A DNA stretch of 64,000 nt from Actinoplanes sp. NBRC 103695 (GCF_030269485.1 NZ_BSTL01000026.1:1-64000), one strand, 5' to 3'. Shown: positions 33,792 through 42,714, numbered from the stretch's first letter. The notes: generated by a model from the sequence alone, not told the origin. Numbers and translations are program-made.

Positions 33792-35366
33792 GTGACCGAT
33801 CAAGCCGCCGCGCCACCGGAAAAACTGGACGCCGCCGTGCTGAAGATCGCCGGCGTGGTGGTCCTCGGCGCGATCATGTCGATCCTCGACATCACCGTGG
33901 TCAGCGTCGCGCTGCCGACCTTCCAGACCGAGTTCGACGCGACCTACGCCCAGGTCGCCTGGACCATGACCGGCTACACGCTGGCGCTCGCGACCGTGAT
34001 CCCGCTCAGCGGCTGGGCGGCTGACCGGTTCGGCACCAAGCGGCTCTACATGCTGGCGTTGCTGCTGTTCACGCTCGGTTCCGTGCTCTGCGCGACCGCC
34101 GACTCGATCGAGCAGCTCGTCGCCTACCGGGTGCTGCAGGGCCTCGGCGGCGGCATGCTCATGCCGCTCGGCATGACGATCATGACACGGGCGGCCGGGC
34201 CGCAGCGGATCGGCCGGCTGATGGCCGTGCTGGGCATCCCGATGCTGCTGGGACCGATCGGCGGCCCGATCCTCGGCGGCTGGCTGATCGAGGCGGCGAG
34301 CTGGCACTGGGTCTTCCTGATCAACCTGCCGATCGGCGTGATCGCGCTGATCTACGCCCAGTTCGCGCTGCCGAAGGACAGCCCGCAGCCGGGTGAGTCG
34401 TTCGACTTCGTCGGCATGCTGATGCTGTCGCCGGGTCTCGCGCTGTTCCTCTACGGCGTCTCGTCGCTGCCGGAGACCGGCACGATCACCGCGCCGAAGG
34501 TGTGGATCACGATGCTGGCGGGGCTGATCCTGCTGGTGAGCTTCGTCCTGTACTCGTTCAAGCCGAAGCACCCGCTGCTCGACCTGCGGCTCTTCCGCAA
34601 CCGCAATCTGACCGTATCGTCGATCTCACTGTTCGTGTTCATCATCGCGTTCATGGGCGCGGGGCTGCTCTTCCCGAGCTACTTCCTGCAGGTCCGCGGC
34701 GAGTCCACGCTGCACGCCGGCCTGCTGATGGCGCCGCAGGGTCTCGGCGCGATGATCACCATGCCGATCGCCGGAACGCTGGCCGACCGCATCCCGGTCG
34801 GGCGCACCGTGCCGTTCGCGATGGCGCTCATCGCCGCCGGGTTCTTCACGTTCACCCAGGTCGGCACCGACACGTCCTACTGGCTGCTGTGCGGCTCGCT
34901 GTTCGTGATGGGTCTCGGCATGGGCGGCACGATGATGCCGATCATGACGTCGGCGCTGCGGACGCTGACCAGCAACGAGGTGGCTCGCGGCTCGACGCTG
35001 GTGAACATCCTCCAGCAGATCGGCGGCTCCATCGGCTCGGCGATCATGTCGGTGGTCCTCACCAGCCGGCTCAACCAGTCCGACCCGATCCCGGGCCTGA
35101 ACAACCAGCGGACCGGCGAGCCGATCACCGAGGCGGGCGCCGCGATCGCCCACCAGCAGGGCGCGCAACTGCCGGTGCCGCCGAACATCCTCGAGAGGGG
35201 CCTGACGTTCGTCGCCGACTCGTTCGGCACCACGTTCTGGGTCGGCTTCGCGCTGGTGCTGGCGACGTTCATCCCGATCGCGTTCCTGCCGCGCAAACGG
35301 CCGGCCGCGAAACCGGACGGCACGGGCGAGGGCACCCAGCTCGAGACGCCGGTGCTGATGCACTGA
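33792..35366 (+). CDS. DHA2-type multidrug MFS exporter (EmrB/QacA family)
   Basis: A 524-residue exporter with about 14 TM helices. SILDITVVSVALPTFQTEF in TM1 (motif D1), SGWAADRFGTKRLY in the 2-3 loop (motif A), and LGPIGGPILGGWLIEA (motif C, antiporter motif) are diagnostic. It expels hydrophobic drugs by proton antiport. GTG 33792 starts the conserved part; a longer frame to 33711 is unlikely. The region before it (33592-33791) has a palindrome AAGCTAGCTT at 33643-33652 but no regulator gene. A strong hairpin terminates it. Confidence 0.9.
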   Translation: MTDQAAAPPEKLDAAVLKIAGVVVLGAIMSILDITVVSVALPTFQTEFDATYAQVAWTMTGYTLALATVIPLSGWAADRFGTKRLYMLALLLFTLGSVLCATADSIEQLVAYRVLQGLGGGMLMPLGMTIMTRAAGPQRIGRLMAVLGIPMLLGPIGGPILGGWLIEAASWHWVFLINLPIGVIALIYAQFALPKDSPQPGESFDFVGMLMLSPGLALFLYGVSSLPETGTITAPKVWITMLAGLILLVSFVLYSFKPKHPLLDLRLFRNRNLTVSSISLFVFIIAFMGAGLLFPSYFLQVRGESTLHAGLLMAPQGLGAMITMPIAGTLADRIPVGRTVPFAMALIAAGFFTFTQVGTDTSYWLLCGSLFVMGLGMGGTMMPIMTSALRTLTSNEVARGSTLVNILQQIGGSIGSAIMSVVLTSRLNQSDPIPGLNNQRTGEPITEAGAAIAHQQGAQLPVPPNILERGLTFVADSFGTTFWVGFALVLATFIPIAFLPRKRPAAKPDGTGEGTQLETPVLMH

Positions 35367-35377
35367 GAAAGACGGTT

Positions 35378-35407
35378 CTAGGCCCCGTTCGAGAGAACGG
35401 GGCCTAG
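35378..35407. terminator. Perfect 13-bp hairpin between convergent genes
   Basis: CTAGGCCCCGTTC (35378-35390), loop GAGA (35391-35394), GAACGGGGCCTAG (35395-35407). It lies 12 bases after the exporter stop and 14 before the end of the convergent gene. The lack of a T-run is normal for actinobacterial bidirectional terminators. Confidence 0.85.
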
Positions 35408-35420
35408 CGCGCACCATGGC

Positions 35421-35708
35421 CTAGAACGGTGACGGACCTCGACCGACGAGTGACATCAAGATCTGCGTCGCGAGCAGCTTTCGCACACTCGTCACGGTGA
35501 CCTCACCGATCTGGTCATAAGGCAACTCCAGCTTCAGGCCGTCACTCGCGTCCGTCGCGTCGCGAAGCTCGGCGCTGGCCTGGTCCGGCCGGAACTTGCC
35601 GCCCCAGCCGTTGATGCCTCTGTTCTGGTTGGTGCTGAGCGAAACCATGCCGGCCACGCTCGTGCCGTCATGAAGTATCAGCCTGGCCGGCCCGGAGTAG
35701 GTCGTCAT
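35421..35708 (-). CDS. Small protein of unknown function
   Basis: A 95-residue protein starting MTTYSGPARLILHDGTSVAG. It is beta-rich in the first half (RLILHDGTSVAGMVSLS), with a GWGGKFRP turn and a helical end. The pattern suggests a small regulatory or PilZ-like barrel, but no family is recognised. ATG 35708 gives the conserved-looking start. It may be cotranscribed with the 59-residue gene upstream (61-base gap). A terminator lies just past its stop. Confidence 0.6.
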   Translation of the reverse strand: MTTYSGPARLILHDGTSVAGMVSLSTNQNRGINGWGGKFRPDQASAELRDATDASDGLKLELPYDQIGEVTVTSVRKLLATQILMSLVGRGPSPF

Positions 35709-35769
35709 GATGACAACCGTAGCCCTCGCCGGTTTCGCCGTGCACGCGGCTGACGAACCGGCGTGGTCG

Positions 35770-35949
35770 TCACTGCTCGACGGTGGCCGCGGCCAGCACG
35801 TCGGCGTCGAGGCGCAGCATCCGCAGGAGCGAGGCGTTCTTGACCTGATCGATCTCATCCGGCAGCTGCCGGTCGACGAAATCGGCCCGGTCGAGCTCGC
35901 CACGCTCTCGTAGGACGGACACGATCTGGGATTTCTGGATGTGGCTCAT
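35770..35949 (-). CDS. Small acidic helical protein, unknown
   Basis: A 59-residue protein, MSHIQKSQIVSVLRERGELD onward, two amphipathic helices with balanced charges. It starts at ATG 35949 with GGGAGA four bases upstream, a good ribosome site; third codon positions are GC-rich. Small helical proteins of this type are common beside regulators, but no function can be read. An alternative longer frame to 36093 is not supported. Confidence 0.55.
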   Translation of the reverse strand: MSHIQKSQIVSVLRERGELDRADFVDRQLPDEIDQVKNASLLRMLRLDADVLAAATVEQ

Positions 35950-36143
35950 GACGTCTCCCGGTGCGATCTTGCCGGAGCACGCAGCGACGCTCCGGGCGTA
36001 ACCCAGGCCTGTCCCGAGCGAGTGACCCCCAGGGTACTCGTAGTGGCCCCCGCATGCTGCTACGCCCGGTCCGCCGATGAGCCGGCGCGGCACGAGCGGG
36101 CAGCCGAGATCCTTCGCACGCGCGTGGTCCGGATCGTGAAACA

Positions 36144-36173
36144 GCCGTAGCCGCCCCGGAGGGCGGCCACGGC
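36144..36173 (-). terminator. Hairpin after the FG-GAP hydrolase gene
   Basis: GCCGCCC (36150-36156) and GGGCGGC (36161-36167) around CGGA, extended by GCCGT/ACGGC arms (36144-36148 and 36169-36173). It is 24 bases beyond the stop of the minus-strand gene and is followed on that strand by a weak TGTTTC tract. Confidence 0.65.
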
Positions 36174-36197
36174 CTTTCAGGACCTGGTGCGGGTGGG

Positions 36198-37520
36198 TCA
36201 GAAGACGATGCCCTGGGTGTCGGCGCCGTCGCCGTTCCAGTCGCCGGTGACCGGGATCTCGGCGCCGTTGCCGTTGCCGTACGCGATGGTGCTGGTGGTC
36301 TCGGTGGGGGACGTGATCTCACTCGTACGGAAGAAATAGGTGTTGCCCATCCGGACGCCGACGTTGTCCTTGCCGTCGTTGTTCCAGTCCCCGACCAGCG
36401 GGGCGGCGTAAGGGTTGCCGTAGAGGACGGTCACGGTGCCGCCGGCCGCGGTGCGCAGGAAGAACTGCCCGGTGCTCGGCCGGTAGACACCGATCTCGTC
36501 GGTGCCGTCGCCGTCCCAGTCACCCGCGAGGGGCACGTCGGTGGCGTCACCGAAGGCGATCGAGGTCGCCGCCTCCGCCGGGTCGCTGACATCCGTGGTG
36601 CGCAGGAAGAACGTGCCACCCATCCGGGTGCCGACCTGGTCCTTGCCGTCTCCGTTCCAGTCACCGGTGAACGGGCTGCCTTCGCCCGGGTTCCCGAACG
36701 GCACCACGTACTGCGCGTCCCCGGTCGCCGGGTCGTTGCTCACGAAGAACTTGCCCGACGCCTTGTCGAACGTCGACACCGTGTCCGACCCGTCGCCGTC
36801 CCAGTCACCCTTGATCGGGGTCATCGGGCTGTTGCCGTACGAGAAGGGTGACCTGGTCGCGGACGACGACGTGAGGCTGTCGGACAGGTGGAACTCGAAG
36901 ACACCCAGGTTCGGTGCGCCGGTCCAGAGGGCGGTGACCAGGAGCTGAGCGTCGTGGACCTCCCGGGCGTAGGCGTCGGGGACGGCCGAGACCTGCACGC
37001 GCTGGCAGATGGCGCCGATGTCGCCGCTCATCCAGCTGTTGTTCGGGTACTTGCGGAGCATCGCGTTGACGAACGCGTTCGTTGCGTAGACCGGGTCGAT
37101 CAGCTGAGCCGGCGTGCCCCAGCCCTGCGACGGCCGCTGCTGGAAGAGCCCGAGGCTGTCGTGGTCGACCGCCTCCGTGTAGTTGTGCAGGGTGCTCTCG
37201 GTGATCGCGGTGGTCACCGCGATCACCGCGGCTCTGCTGTCCAGCCCCCTCCCCCGGACGGTGTCGGTGATGATCCGGGCGCAGGAGACGTTGTAACCGT
37301 TGACCGCCCGGCCCATCCGCGGGCCGTTCATCTGGGGCCGGAGCTGGTTGGCGAGAGCGGTGTCGGCCGCGGTCGCGCCGCCGGACACGCACTGGTTGTA
37401 GGCGATCATCGCGGTGAACGGGATCGGGGTGTCGCCCTTGCCGGTGGCGGCAGCGGCGGGGGTCGCGGTGGCGGCGAAGGCAGCGGCGGCGGTGAGGCCG
37501 GCGATCAGGACTGTGCGCAT
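36198..37520 (-). CDS. Secreted cell-wall hydrolase-like protein with FG-GAP repeats
   Basis: A 440-residue exported protein. The signal peptide ends near ATPAAAA. Residues 30-200 look like a lysozyme/transglycosylase-like domain found in actinobacterial wall proteins: ITESTLHNYTEAVDHDSLGL with the candidate catalytic Glu, and QQRPSQGWGTPAQLIDP. The last 240 residues are about five FG-GAP/VCBS-like repeats (GDWDGDGSD, GDWNGDGKD, GDWNNDGKD) that form calcium-binding beta-propeller blades and are nearly identical to those of the next protein. The 5' leader is polypurine on the plus strand (37530-37577), with three CGAGAAGAA words. Confidence 0.8.
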   Translation of the reverse strand: MRTVLIAGLTAAAAFAATATPAAAATGKGDTPIPFTAMIAYNQCVSGGATAADTALANQLRPQMNGPRMGRAVNGYNVSCARIITDTVRGRGLDSRAAVIAVTTAITESTLHNYTEAVDHDSLGLFQQRPSQGWGTPAQLIDPVYATNAFVNAMLRKYPNNSWMSGDIGAICQRVQVSAVPDAYAREVHDAQLLVTALWTGAPNLGVFEFHLSDSLTSSSATRSPFSYGNSPMTPIKGDWDGDGSDTVSTFDKASGKFFVSNDPATGDAQYVVPFGNPGEGSPFTGDWNGDGKDQVGTRMGGTFFLRTTDVSDPAEAATSIAFGDATDVPLAGDWDGDGTDEIGVYRPSTGQFFLRTAAGGTVTVLYGNPYAAPLVGDWNNDGKDNVGVRMGNTYFFRTSEITSPTETTSTIAYGNGNGAEIPVTGDWNGDGADTQGIVF

Positions 37521-37577
37521 GGTGAAGCTCCCAGCGAGAAGAACGAGAAGAACAGAGGCGAGAAGAAGAGGGGGAGA

Positions 37578-38864
37578 TCAGAAGACGATGCCCTGGGTGT
37601 CGGTGCCGTCGCCGTTCCAGTCGCCGATGATCGGCAGCTCCGCGCCGTTGCCGTTGCCGTAGGCGACGGTCGAGGTGGTCTCGGCCGCGGAGGTCACCTC
37701 ACTGGTACGGAAGAAGTACGTGTTGCCCATCCGGACGCCGACGTTGTCCTTGCCGTCGTTGTTCCAGTCACCCACCAGCGGGGCGGAGCCGGGGTTGCCG
37801 TAGAGCACGGTGACTGTGCTGCCGTCGGCCTGGCGCAGGTAGAACCGTCCCTCGCTCGGCCGGTAGACGCCGATCTCGTCCGTGCCGTTCCCGTCCCAGT
37901 CGCCGGCCAGCGGCACGTCGGTGGCGTCACCGAAAGCGATCGAGGTCGCCGCCTCCGCCGGGTCGCTGACATCCGTGGTGCGCAGGAAGAACGTGCCACC
38001 CATCCGCGTACCGACCTGGTCCTTGCCGTCTCCGTTCCAGTCACCGGTGAACGGGCTGCCTTCGCCCGGGTTCCCGAACGGCACCACGTACTGCGCGTCC
38101 CCGGTCGCCGGGTCGTTGCTCACGAAGAACTTGCCCGACGCCTTGTCGAACGTCGACACCGTGTCCGACCCGTCGCCGTCCCAGTCACCCTTGATCGGGG
38201 TCATCGGGCTGTTGCCGTACGAGAAGGGTGACCTGGTCGCGGACGACGACGTGAGGCTGTCGGACAGGTGGAACTCGAACACGCCCAGGTTCGGGGCGCC
38301 GTCGTCGATCACCTTCGTGTACCGGTAAGGCTTGTAGTTGGTACGCACCCGGCCACTGGTGTCCGACCACTTCCGGTGGATCGTGCGCGGCGGCGTCTGC
38401 TCGTACATCCAGAAGTCGCCGCCGACCGCGCCCACCCACTTGTCGAACAGCACCACGTGCGAGCCGTTGTTCGGGTTCGACACGTTGTGGTAGTTCAGGA
38501 AGTCGCCCGGCTTCAGGTCCGTGAAGGCGATCGGGGTGCCGATCTCGGCCAGGTTGCCGGTCCAGTAACTGCCGTTGGTCTTCAGCGCCATCGACACGTA
38601 ACCGGAGCAGTCCGTGCGGTAACCGCCGTAGTAGGCGTCCATGCTGTACGGCACCTGCGCCGCGACCCAGGTCTGTGCCCGGGCGATGATCTCGGTCCGG
38701 GTGATCGTCGGTCCGGGGCTCACCGCGGCGAGCGTGGCGCTCTTCGCCTGGGGCGTGGCCACATCGCCACCGCCGGGCGCGGCCTGCGCCGGGACGCTCA
38801 GAGCGGCCGCGGCGGTGACGCCGGCAAGGGCTGCGATCGCGGTACGGATCAGGGTGCTGGTCAT
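37578..38864 (-). CDS. NlpC/P60-like peptidoglycan hydrolase with FG-GAP repeats
   Basis: A 428-residue exported enzyme. A signal peptide ending VPAQAAP is followed by an NlpC/P60-like domain (about 55-195) with catalytic Cys in RTDCSGYVSMAL and His in NGSHVVLFDKW, which would cleave peptide stems of peptidoglycan. The C-terminal 240 residues are FG-GAP-like repeats nearly identical to those of the upstream neighbour, presumably a wall- or polymer-binding module. The start codon lies in an inverted repeat that can hide it (38860-38915). A GGGGGAG ribosome site precedes the ATG. Both hydrolases are probably coregulated. Confidence 0.85.
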   Translation of the reverse strand: MTSTLIRTAIAALAGVTAAAALSVPAQAAPGGGDVATPQAKSATLAAVSPGPTITRTEIIARAQTWVAAQVPYSMDAYYGGYRTDCSGYVSMALKTNGSYWTGNLAEIGTPIAFTDLKPGDFLNYHNVSNPNNGSHVVLFDKWVGAVGGDFWMYEQTPPRTIHRKWSDTSGRVRTNYKPYRYTKVIDDGAPNLGVFEFHLSDSLTSSSATRSPFSYGNSPMTPIKGDWDGDGSDTVSTFDKASGKFFVSNDPATGDAQYVVPFGNPGEGSPFTGDWNGDGKDQVGTRMGGTFFLRTTDVSDPAEAATSIAFGDATDVPLAGDWDGNGTDEIGVYRPSEGRFYLRQADGSTVTVLYGNPGSAPLVGDWNNDGKDNVGVRMGNTYFFRTSEVTSAAETTSTVAYGNGNGAELPIIGDWNGDGTDTQGIVF

Positions 38865-38915
38865 CGGTCTCCCCCAACGTTCGTGTCCCGCCGCTGATCG
38901 GCGGGCACCGATGAC
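38860..38915 (-). promoter_or_regulatory. 5'-UTR hairpin that can sequester the hydrolase start codon
   Basis: In the transcript, GTCATCGGT (38907-38915 as ACCGATGAC on the plus strand) is the exact complement of ACCGATGAC covering the ATG (38860-38868). Between them is a second 7-bp stem CCCGCCG/CGGCGGG (38887-38905), and the ribosome site GGGGGAG is in the loop side. The nested structure could mask translation. No known riboswitch motif is recognised. Confidence 0.5.
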
Positions 38916-38951
38916 ATTGCGGGGGGCCGCCAGAATTCCCCTGTAGTTCCG

Positions 38952-39383
38952 CTAGAGCCGGGCCACAGCCTCGTACCGGGCGTTCGCCGCGCCGGTGGCG
39001 GCCGCCCAGGACGAGTCGCCGTAGGACCAGTGCCACCAGCGCGCCACGTCGTTGACCAGGCCCGCGGCCGACAGGGCCTCGGTCAGCAGCAGCCTGACAC
39101 GCTCCTCGAGCGGCGGAGCCGGGTCACATCGGCAGCACGGCAGGGCCGCCGGCACGTCGTCGTCGGCGCGGAACACCGTCAGGTCGGCGGCGCCGCCGGA
39201 GCCGTGACCGTCACCGGGCCGGTGACCGTCGACGACGACCAGGTGGAGGTCGCGCGGGAGCAGGCTCTGCGCCAGCACGAGGCGTTCGACGACGCCGAAG
39301 CGGAGCAGCGTCCGGCGGGCAGGCCCGGCGACCCGCAGTGGTGCCGAGGCCTGGACGTCGACCAGGGGTTCGGAGGGGGACAT
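38952..39383 (-). CDS. VanX-like D-Ala-D-Ala dipeptidase, catalytic Glu apparently missing
   Basis: A 143-residue protein shorter than VanX (about 200). It keeps the zinc-ligand motif HGSGGAADL (His and Asp) and the C-terminal WWHWSYGDSSWAAATGA containing the third ligand His. In VanX-type enzymes the tryptophans are preceded by the catalytic base (EWWH); here the residue is Arg (ARWWH). Activity is therefore doubtful; a binding or immunity-like role is possible. ATG 39383 is the start of conserved sequence. It lies next to the regulator gene and could be under its control. Confidence 0.7.
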   Translation of the reverse strand: MSPSEPLVDVQASAPLRVAGPARRTLLRFGVVERLVLAQSLLPRDLHLVVVDGHRPGDGHGSGGAADLTVFRADDDVPAALPCCRCDPAPPLEERVRLLLTEALSAAGLVNDVARWWHWSYGDSSWAAATGAANARYEAVARL

Positions 39384-39429
39384 CGGAGACGCTCCTGAGA
39401 GATCGGTGGCAGGTAGCACCAACCGTCTG

Positions 39430-42400
39430 TCAGTCGCCTCCAGAATCGCTGTAACCGGATTGCAGCGCGCCCGTGAGCTCGCGATATTCGCGGGCGCCGA
39501 ACGTCCGGAAGGTCTTGACCGCCTCGTCACGGGCGGCGTCCGACGCGGCGAGATCACCGCGGGCCCGCTCCAGGTCAGAGATGTCCCGCAGCGTACGGGC
39601 GCAGAACAGCGCCGCCTCCTGCCCCCGGAAGATCTCCAGCGCCGCGTTCAGCGACCGTGCCGACTCGCCCAGCCGCCCCGCCGCCAGATCCAGCTCGCCC
39701 ATCGTCCGCAGCACCATCGCCTCGCCCCAGCGGTCACCCACGGCCCGATGCGCGGCGAGCGCCGCCGCCAGCGGTTCCCGGGCCTGGCCGAGACGACCCA
39801 TCCGGACGTACGTCTTGGCCAGCGCCCGCCGCGAGAACGCGATGAGCTGACCGTCGCCGAGCTCCTCAAAGATGGCCAGCGCCCGGTTCAGCGCCCGCTC
39901 GGCCTCGTCGAGGCGGCCCTGCGCCCGGTACGCGAGCCCGATCGTGCGCAGCGACAGCGCCTCGCCGCGGCGGCTCCCGGCCCGGCGGTACGCGTCGACG
40001 GCGGCCCCCAGCGCCGCATCCGTCGCCGCGAAGTCACCCGTCTCCAGGTGCACCGAGCCGAGGACGCGGGCGCAGTGCCCGGCCGCGCGGTCGTCGCCGA
40101 GCTTGCGGGACAGCTCCGACGCCTGCTTGAGGAAGTGCTCCGCCTCCGGCAGGTAACCCTGCTCGCGGCACGCCAGCCCGAGGGCGCACAACGCGCTGGC
40201 CTGACCGCGCGGATCGTCCAGGTCGCGGAACCGTTCCGCCGCCTCGGCCAGGTGCCGCCGGGACTCGGAGAACTGGTCCTGCTCGTACCGCAGCTGCCCG
40301 AGCTCGGCGAGCAGGACCGCCTCGCCGTGGGTGTCGCCCGCCGCCCGGGCCGCGGTGAGCGCCGCCCGGTGTGCCCGGTCCCAGAGGTCCGGGACGTTGC
40401 CCAGGGCGTAGCGGGACGCGCACAGCACCGCCGCCACGGCCACCGCCTGCTCGGCGAGACCGAGCTCGGCCGCCTTCTCGACGGCCGTCACCAGCGAGGT
40501 CTGCTCGGCGTCGAGCCAGCCGCGCGGGTCGTCGAGCGCGTTGCCGAGCACCTCGGGGTCGACGTCCGCGCGGGGCCGGGGCGTGACCGGCAGGATCGCG
40601 CCCGACGTCACGTGGTCGACGATGTGCCCGGAAAGCTGGTCGAGCACCGACGACCAGGCGGCGACGACCCGGGCGGTGGCGGCGACCAGGTCGTCCCGCG
40701 ACTCGTGCCGCTCGGCCTGCTCACGGGCGTAGATCCGGATCAGGTCGTGCAGCCGGTATCGGACCTGGCCGATGTCGTCGACGTACGTGTAGTCGACCAG
40801 ATGCGCGTCGACGAGCTGCTCCAGGATCTGCTCGGCCGCGCCGATCTCGGTGTCCAGCGCGTACGCCAGGACCCAGGACCGGAAGTCGGACAGCCCGAGA
40901 TGGCCGAGCCGGCAGATCGCGGTGTGGGCGGCCGGGTCCAGGCTGTCGAAGCTGAGCCCGATGCTGACCCGGATCTGCTGGTCGCCGGCGGACAGCTCGT
41001 CGAGGCGGCGGCGCTCGTCGCGCAGCCGGGTGGCCAGCAGACGCGGCGTCCACTGGCGACGGGTGGCCAGCCGCGCGCCGGCCACCCGGACGGCGAGCGG
41101 CAGGTTGCCGCAGGCGGCGACGATCTCCGCGGCGGCCTCCGGGGCCGGGCCCATCCGGTCGGCGCCGGCGATCCGGGTGAGCAGGGCGGTGGCCTCGGCG
41201 GTGGAGAGCAGGTCCAGCTCGACCAGCCGGGCGCCGGCCAGCCCGCCGAGCCGGTTGCGGGACGTCACCACAACCGAGCTCCCGCCGCTGCCCGGCAGCA
41301 GCGGCCGCACCTGCTGCTCGTTGGCGGCGTCGTCGAGCACGATCAGCATCCGGCGCCCGGCCAGCAGCGTGCGGTAGGCGTCCATCCGCTCGTCGGCGCC
41401 GTCCGGGACCTTGCCCGGGTCCGGTTGCAGGGCCCGCAGGAAGCGGCCCAGCACCTCCGCGGGCGAGGCCGGGGTGTCGGTGTTGCCACGGAGGTCCACA
41501 TGCAGCTGCCCGTCCGGGTGGTCGGCCGAGACCCGATGGGCGACGTGTACGGCGAGCGCCGACTTGCCGACCCCGCCGGGCCCGAGCAGAGCCACCACCG
41601 TGGGACTGCTCCCGCCCAGCGCCTCGGCGAGTTCGTCGGCGAGCGCCTCGCGCCCGGTGAAGTCCGGCGAGTCGGGCGGCAGCTGCGCGGGCACCGGACC
41701 GCCGGACGCCGCCGGCCTGGGCGTGGGCCGCCCCACCGCCGCGGGCACGGGCCGCTCCACCCCCGCAGGCACGGCCCGCTCCACCCCCGCAGGCACGGGC
41801 CGCTCCACCCCCGCAGGCACGGCCCGCTCCACCCCCGCAGGCACGGCCCGCTCCACCCCCGCAGGCACGGCCCGCTCCACCCCCGCAGGCACGGCCCGCT
41901 CCACCCCCGCAGGCACGGCCCGCTCCACCCCCGCAGGCACGGGCCGCTCCAACGCAGCGGGCGCTGGCCGGAGCAGCGTGGCGTCGCCGCGCAGGATCTG
42001 CTCGTGCAGGCGGGTCAGCTCGACGCCCGGCTCGATGCCGAGTTCCTCGATCAGCGCCTCGCGGCCCTGCCGGAACACGGTCAGCGCGTCGGCCGTCCGG
42101 CCCGCCCGGTACAGGGCGAGCATCAGCTGCCCGCGAATCGCGCCGCGCGTCGGGTACTGCTCGACCAGGACGGTCAGCTCGCCGACCAGCTCGTCGTCGC
42201 GGCCCAGCTCCAGGTCGGCGGCGATCCGGGCCTCGGTGGCGGCGACCCGCTGCTCGTCCAGGCGGGCGGCCTCAGCGGCGAGGACACGGCTGCGCACCCC
42301 GCCCAGCGCCGGTCCGCGCCACAGCATCTCTGCCGCCCGGAACGCCGTCGCCGCCTCCCGGTGCTCGCCGGCGGCCGCGGCGGCCCGGCCCCGCGCCACG

Positions 42401-42714
42401 AGCCCCTCGAACCGGTGCCGGTCCAAGGCCTCGCCGGGCGCCCTGATCAGATAGCCAGGGGCGGCGGTGAGGACGATCTCCGGCGCGTCGTCGCCGATCG
42501 CCCGGCGCAGGGTCGACACATACGTCTGGATCAGCGCCCGCCCCGTGTGGGGTGGCTCGTCGTCCCAGAGGATGTCGATCAGGCGCTCGGTCGGCACGAT
42601 CCGGCCCGGCTCGACGAGCAGCGCGGCCAGCAGCGTACGAATCTTGGTCCCGCCGAGGCTCAGCGGTCCGCCACCGCGCGCCACCTCGACCGGCCCGAGC
42701 AGCCGGAACTCCAC
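39430..42714 (-). CDS. SARP/AfsR-type transcriptional activator with NB-ARC and TPR domains
   Basis: A 1094-residue multidomain activator. The N-terminus is an OmpR-like DNA-binding fold (1-95: MEFRLLGPVEV, GTKIRTLLAALLVEPG), followed by a bacterial transcriptional activation domain (about 97-245). Residues about 255-325 are Pro/Val/Glu repeats. The NB-ARC ATPase (about 345-620) has P-loop GPGGVGKSA and Walker B RMLIVLDDA; TPRs fill about 700-1090. Such regulators control secondary metabolism or sporulation in response to phosphorylation or ATP. It starts GTG at 42714. No biosynthetic cluster is adjacent. Confidence 0.92.
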   Translation of the reverse strand: MEFRLLGPVEVARGGGPLSLGGTKIRTLLAALLVEPGRIVPTERLIDILWDDEPPHTGRALIQTYVSTLRRAIGDDAPEIVLTAAPGYLIRAPGEALDRHRFEGLVARGRAAAAAGEHREAATAFRAAEMLWRGPALGGVRSRVLAAEAARLDEQRVAATEARIAADLELGRDDELVGELTVLVEQYPTRGAIRGQLMLALYRAGRTADALTVFRQGREALIEELGIEPGVELTRLHEQILRGDATLLRPAPAALERPVPAGVERAVPAGVERAVPAGVERAVPAGVERAVPAGVERAVPAGVERPVPAGVERAVPAGVERPVPAAVGRPTPRPAASGGPVPAQLPPDSPDFTGREALADELAEALGGSSPTVVALLGPGGVGKSALAVHVAHRVSADHPDGQLHVDLRGNTDTPASPAEVLGRFLRALQPDPGKVPDGADERMDAYRTLLAGRRMLIVLDDAANEQQVRPLLPGSGGSSVVVTSRNRLGGLAGARLVELDLLSTAEATALLTRIAGADRMGPAPEAAAEIVAACGNLPLAVRVAGARLATRRQWTPRLLATRLRDERRRLDELSAGDQQIRVSIGLSFDSLDPAAHTAICRLGHLGLSDFRSWVLAYALDTEIGAAEQILEQLVDAHLVDYTYVDDIGQVRYRLHDLIRIYAREQAERHESRDDLVAATARVVAAWSSVLDQLSGHIVDHVTSGAILPVTPRPRADVDPEVLGNALDDPRGWLDAEQTSLVTAVEKAAELGLAEQAVAVAAVLCASRYALGNVPDLWDRAHRAALTAARAAGDTHGEAVLLAELGQLRYEQDQFSESRRHLAEAAERFRDLDDPRGQASALCALGLACREQGYLPEAEHFLKQASELSRKLGDDRAAGHCARVLGSVHLETGDFAATDAALGAAVDAYRRAGSRRGEALSLRTIGLAYRAQGRLDEAERALNRALAIFEELGDGQLIAFSRRALAKTYVRMGRLGQAREPLAAALAAHRAVGDRWGEAMVLRTMGELDLAAGRLGESARSLNAALEIFRGQEAALFCARTLRDISDLERARGDLAASDAARDEAVKTFRTFGAREYRELTGALQSGYSDSGGD
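41740..41950. repeat. 24-bp in-frame tandem repeat in the regulator gene
   Basis: About eight copies of CGCTCCACCCCCGCAGGCAC plus GGCC or GGGC, encoding an eight-residue unit such as ERAVPAGV between the BTAD and NB-ARC domains. Copies are nearly identical, so the length probably varies between strains. It would form a flexible or extended linker. Confidence 0.9.
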
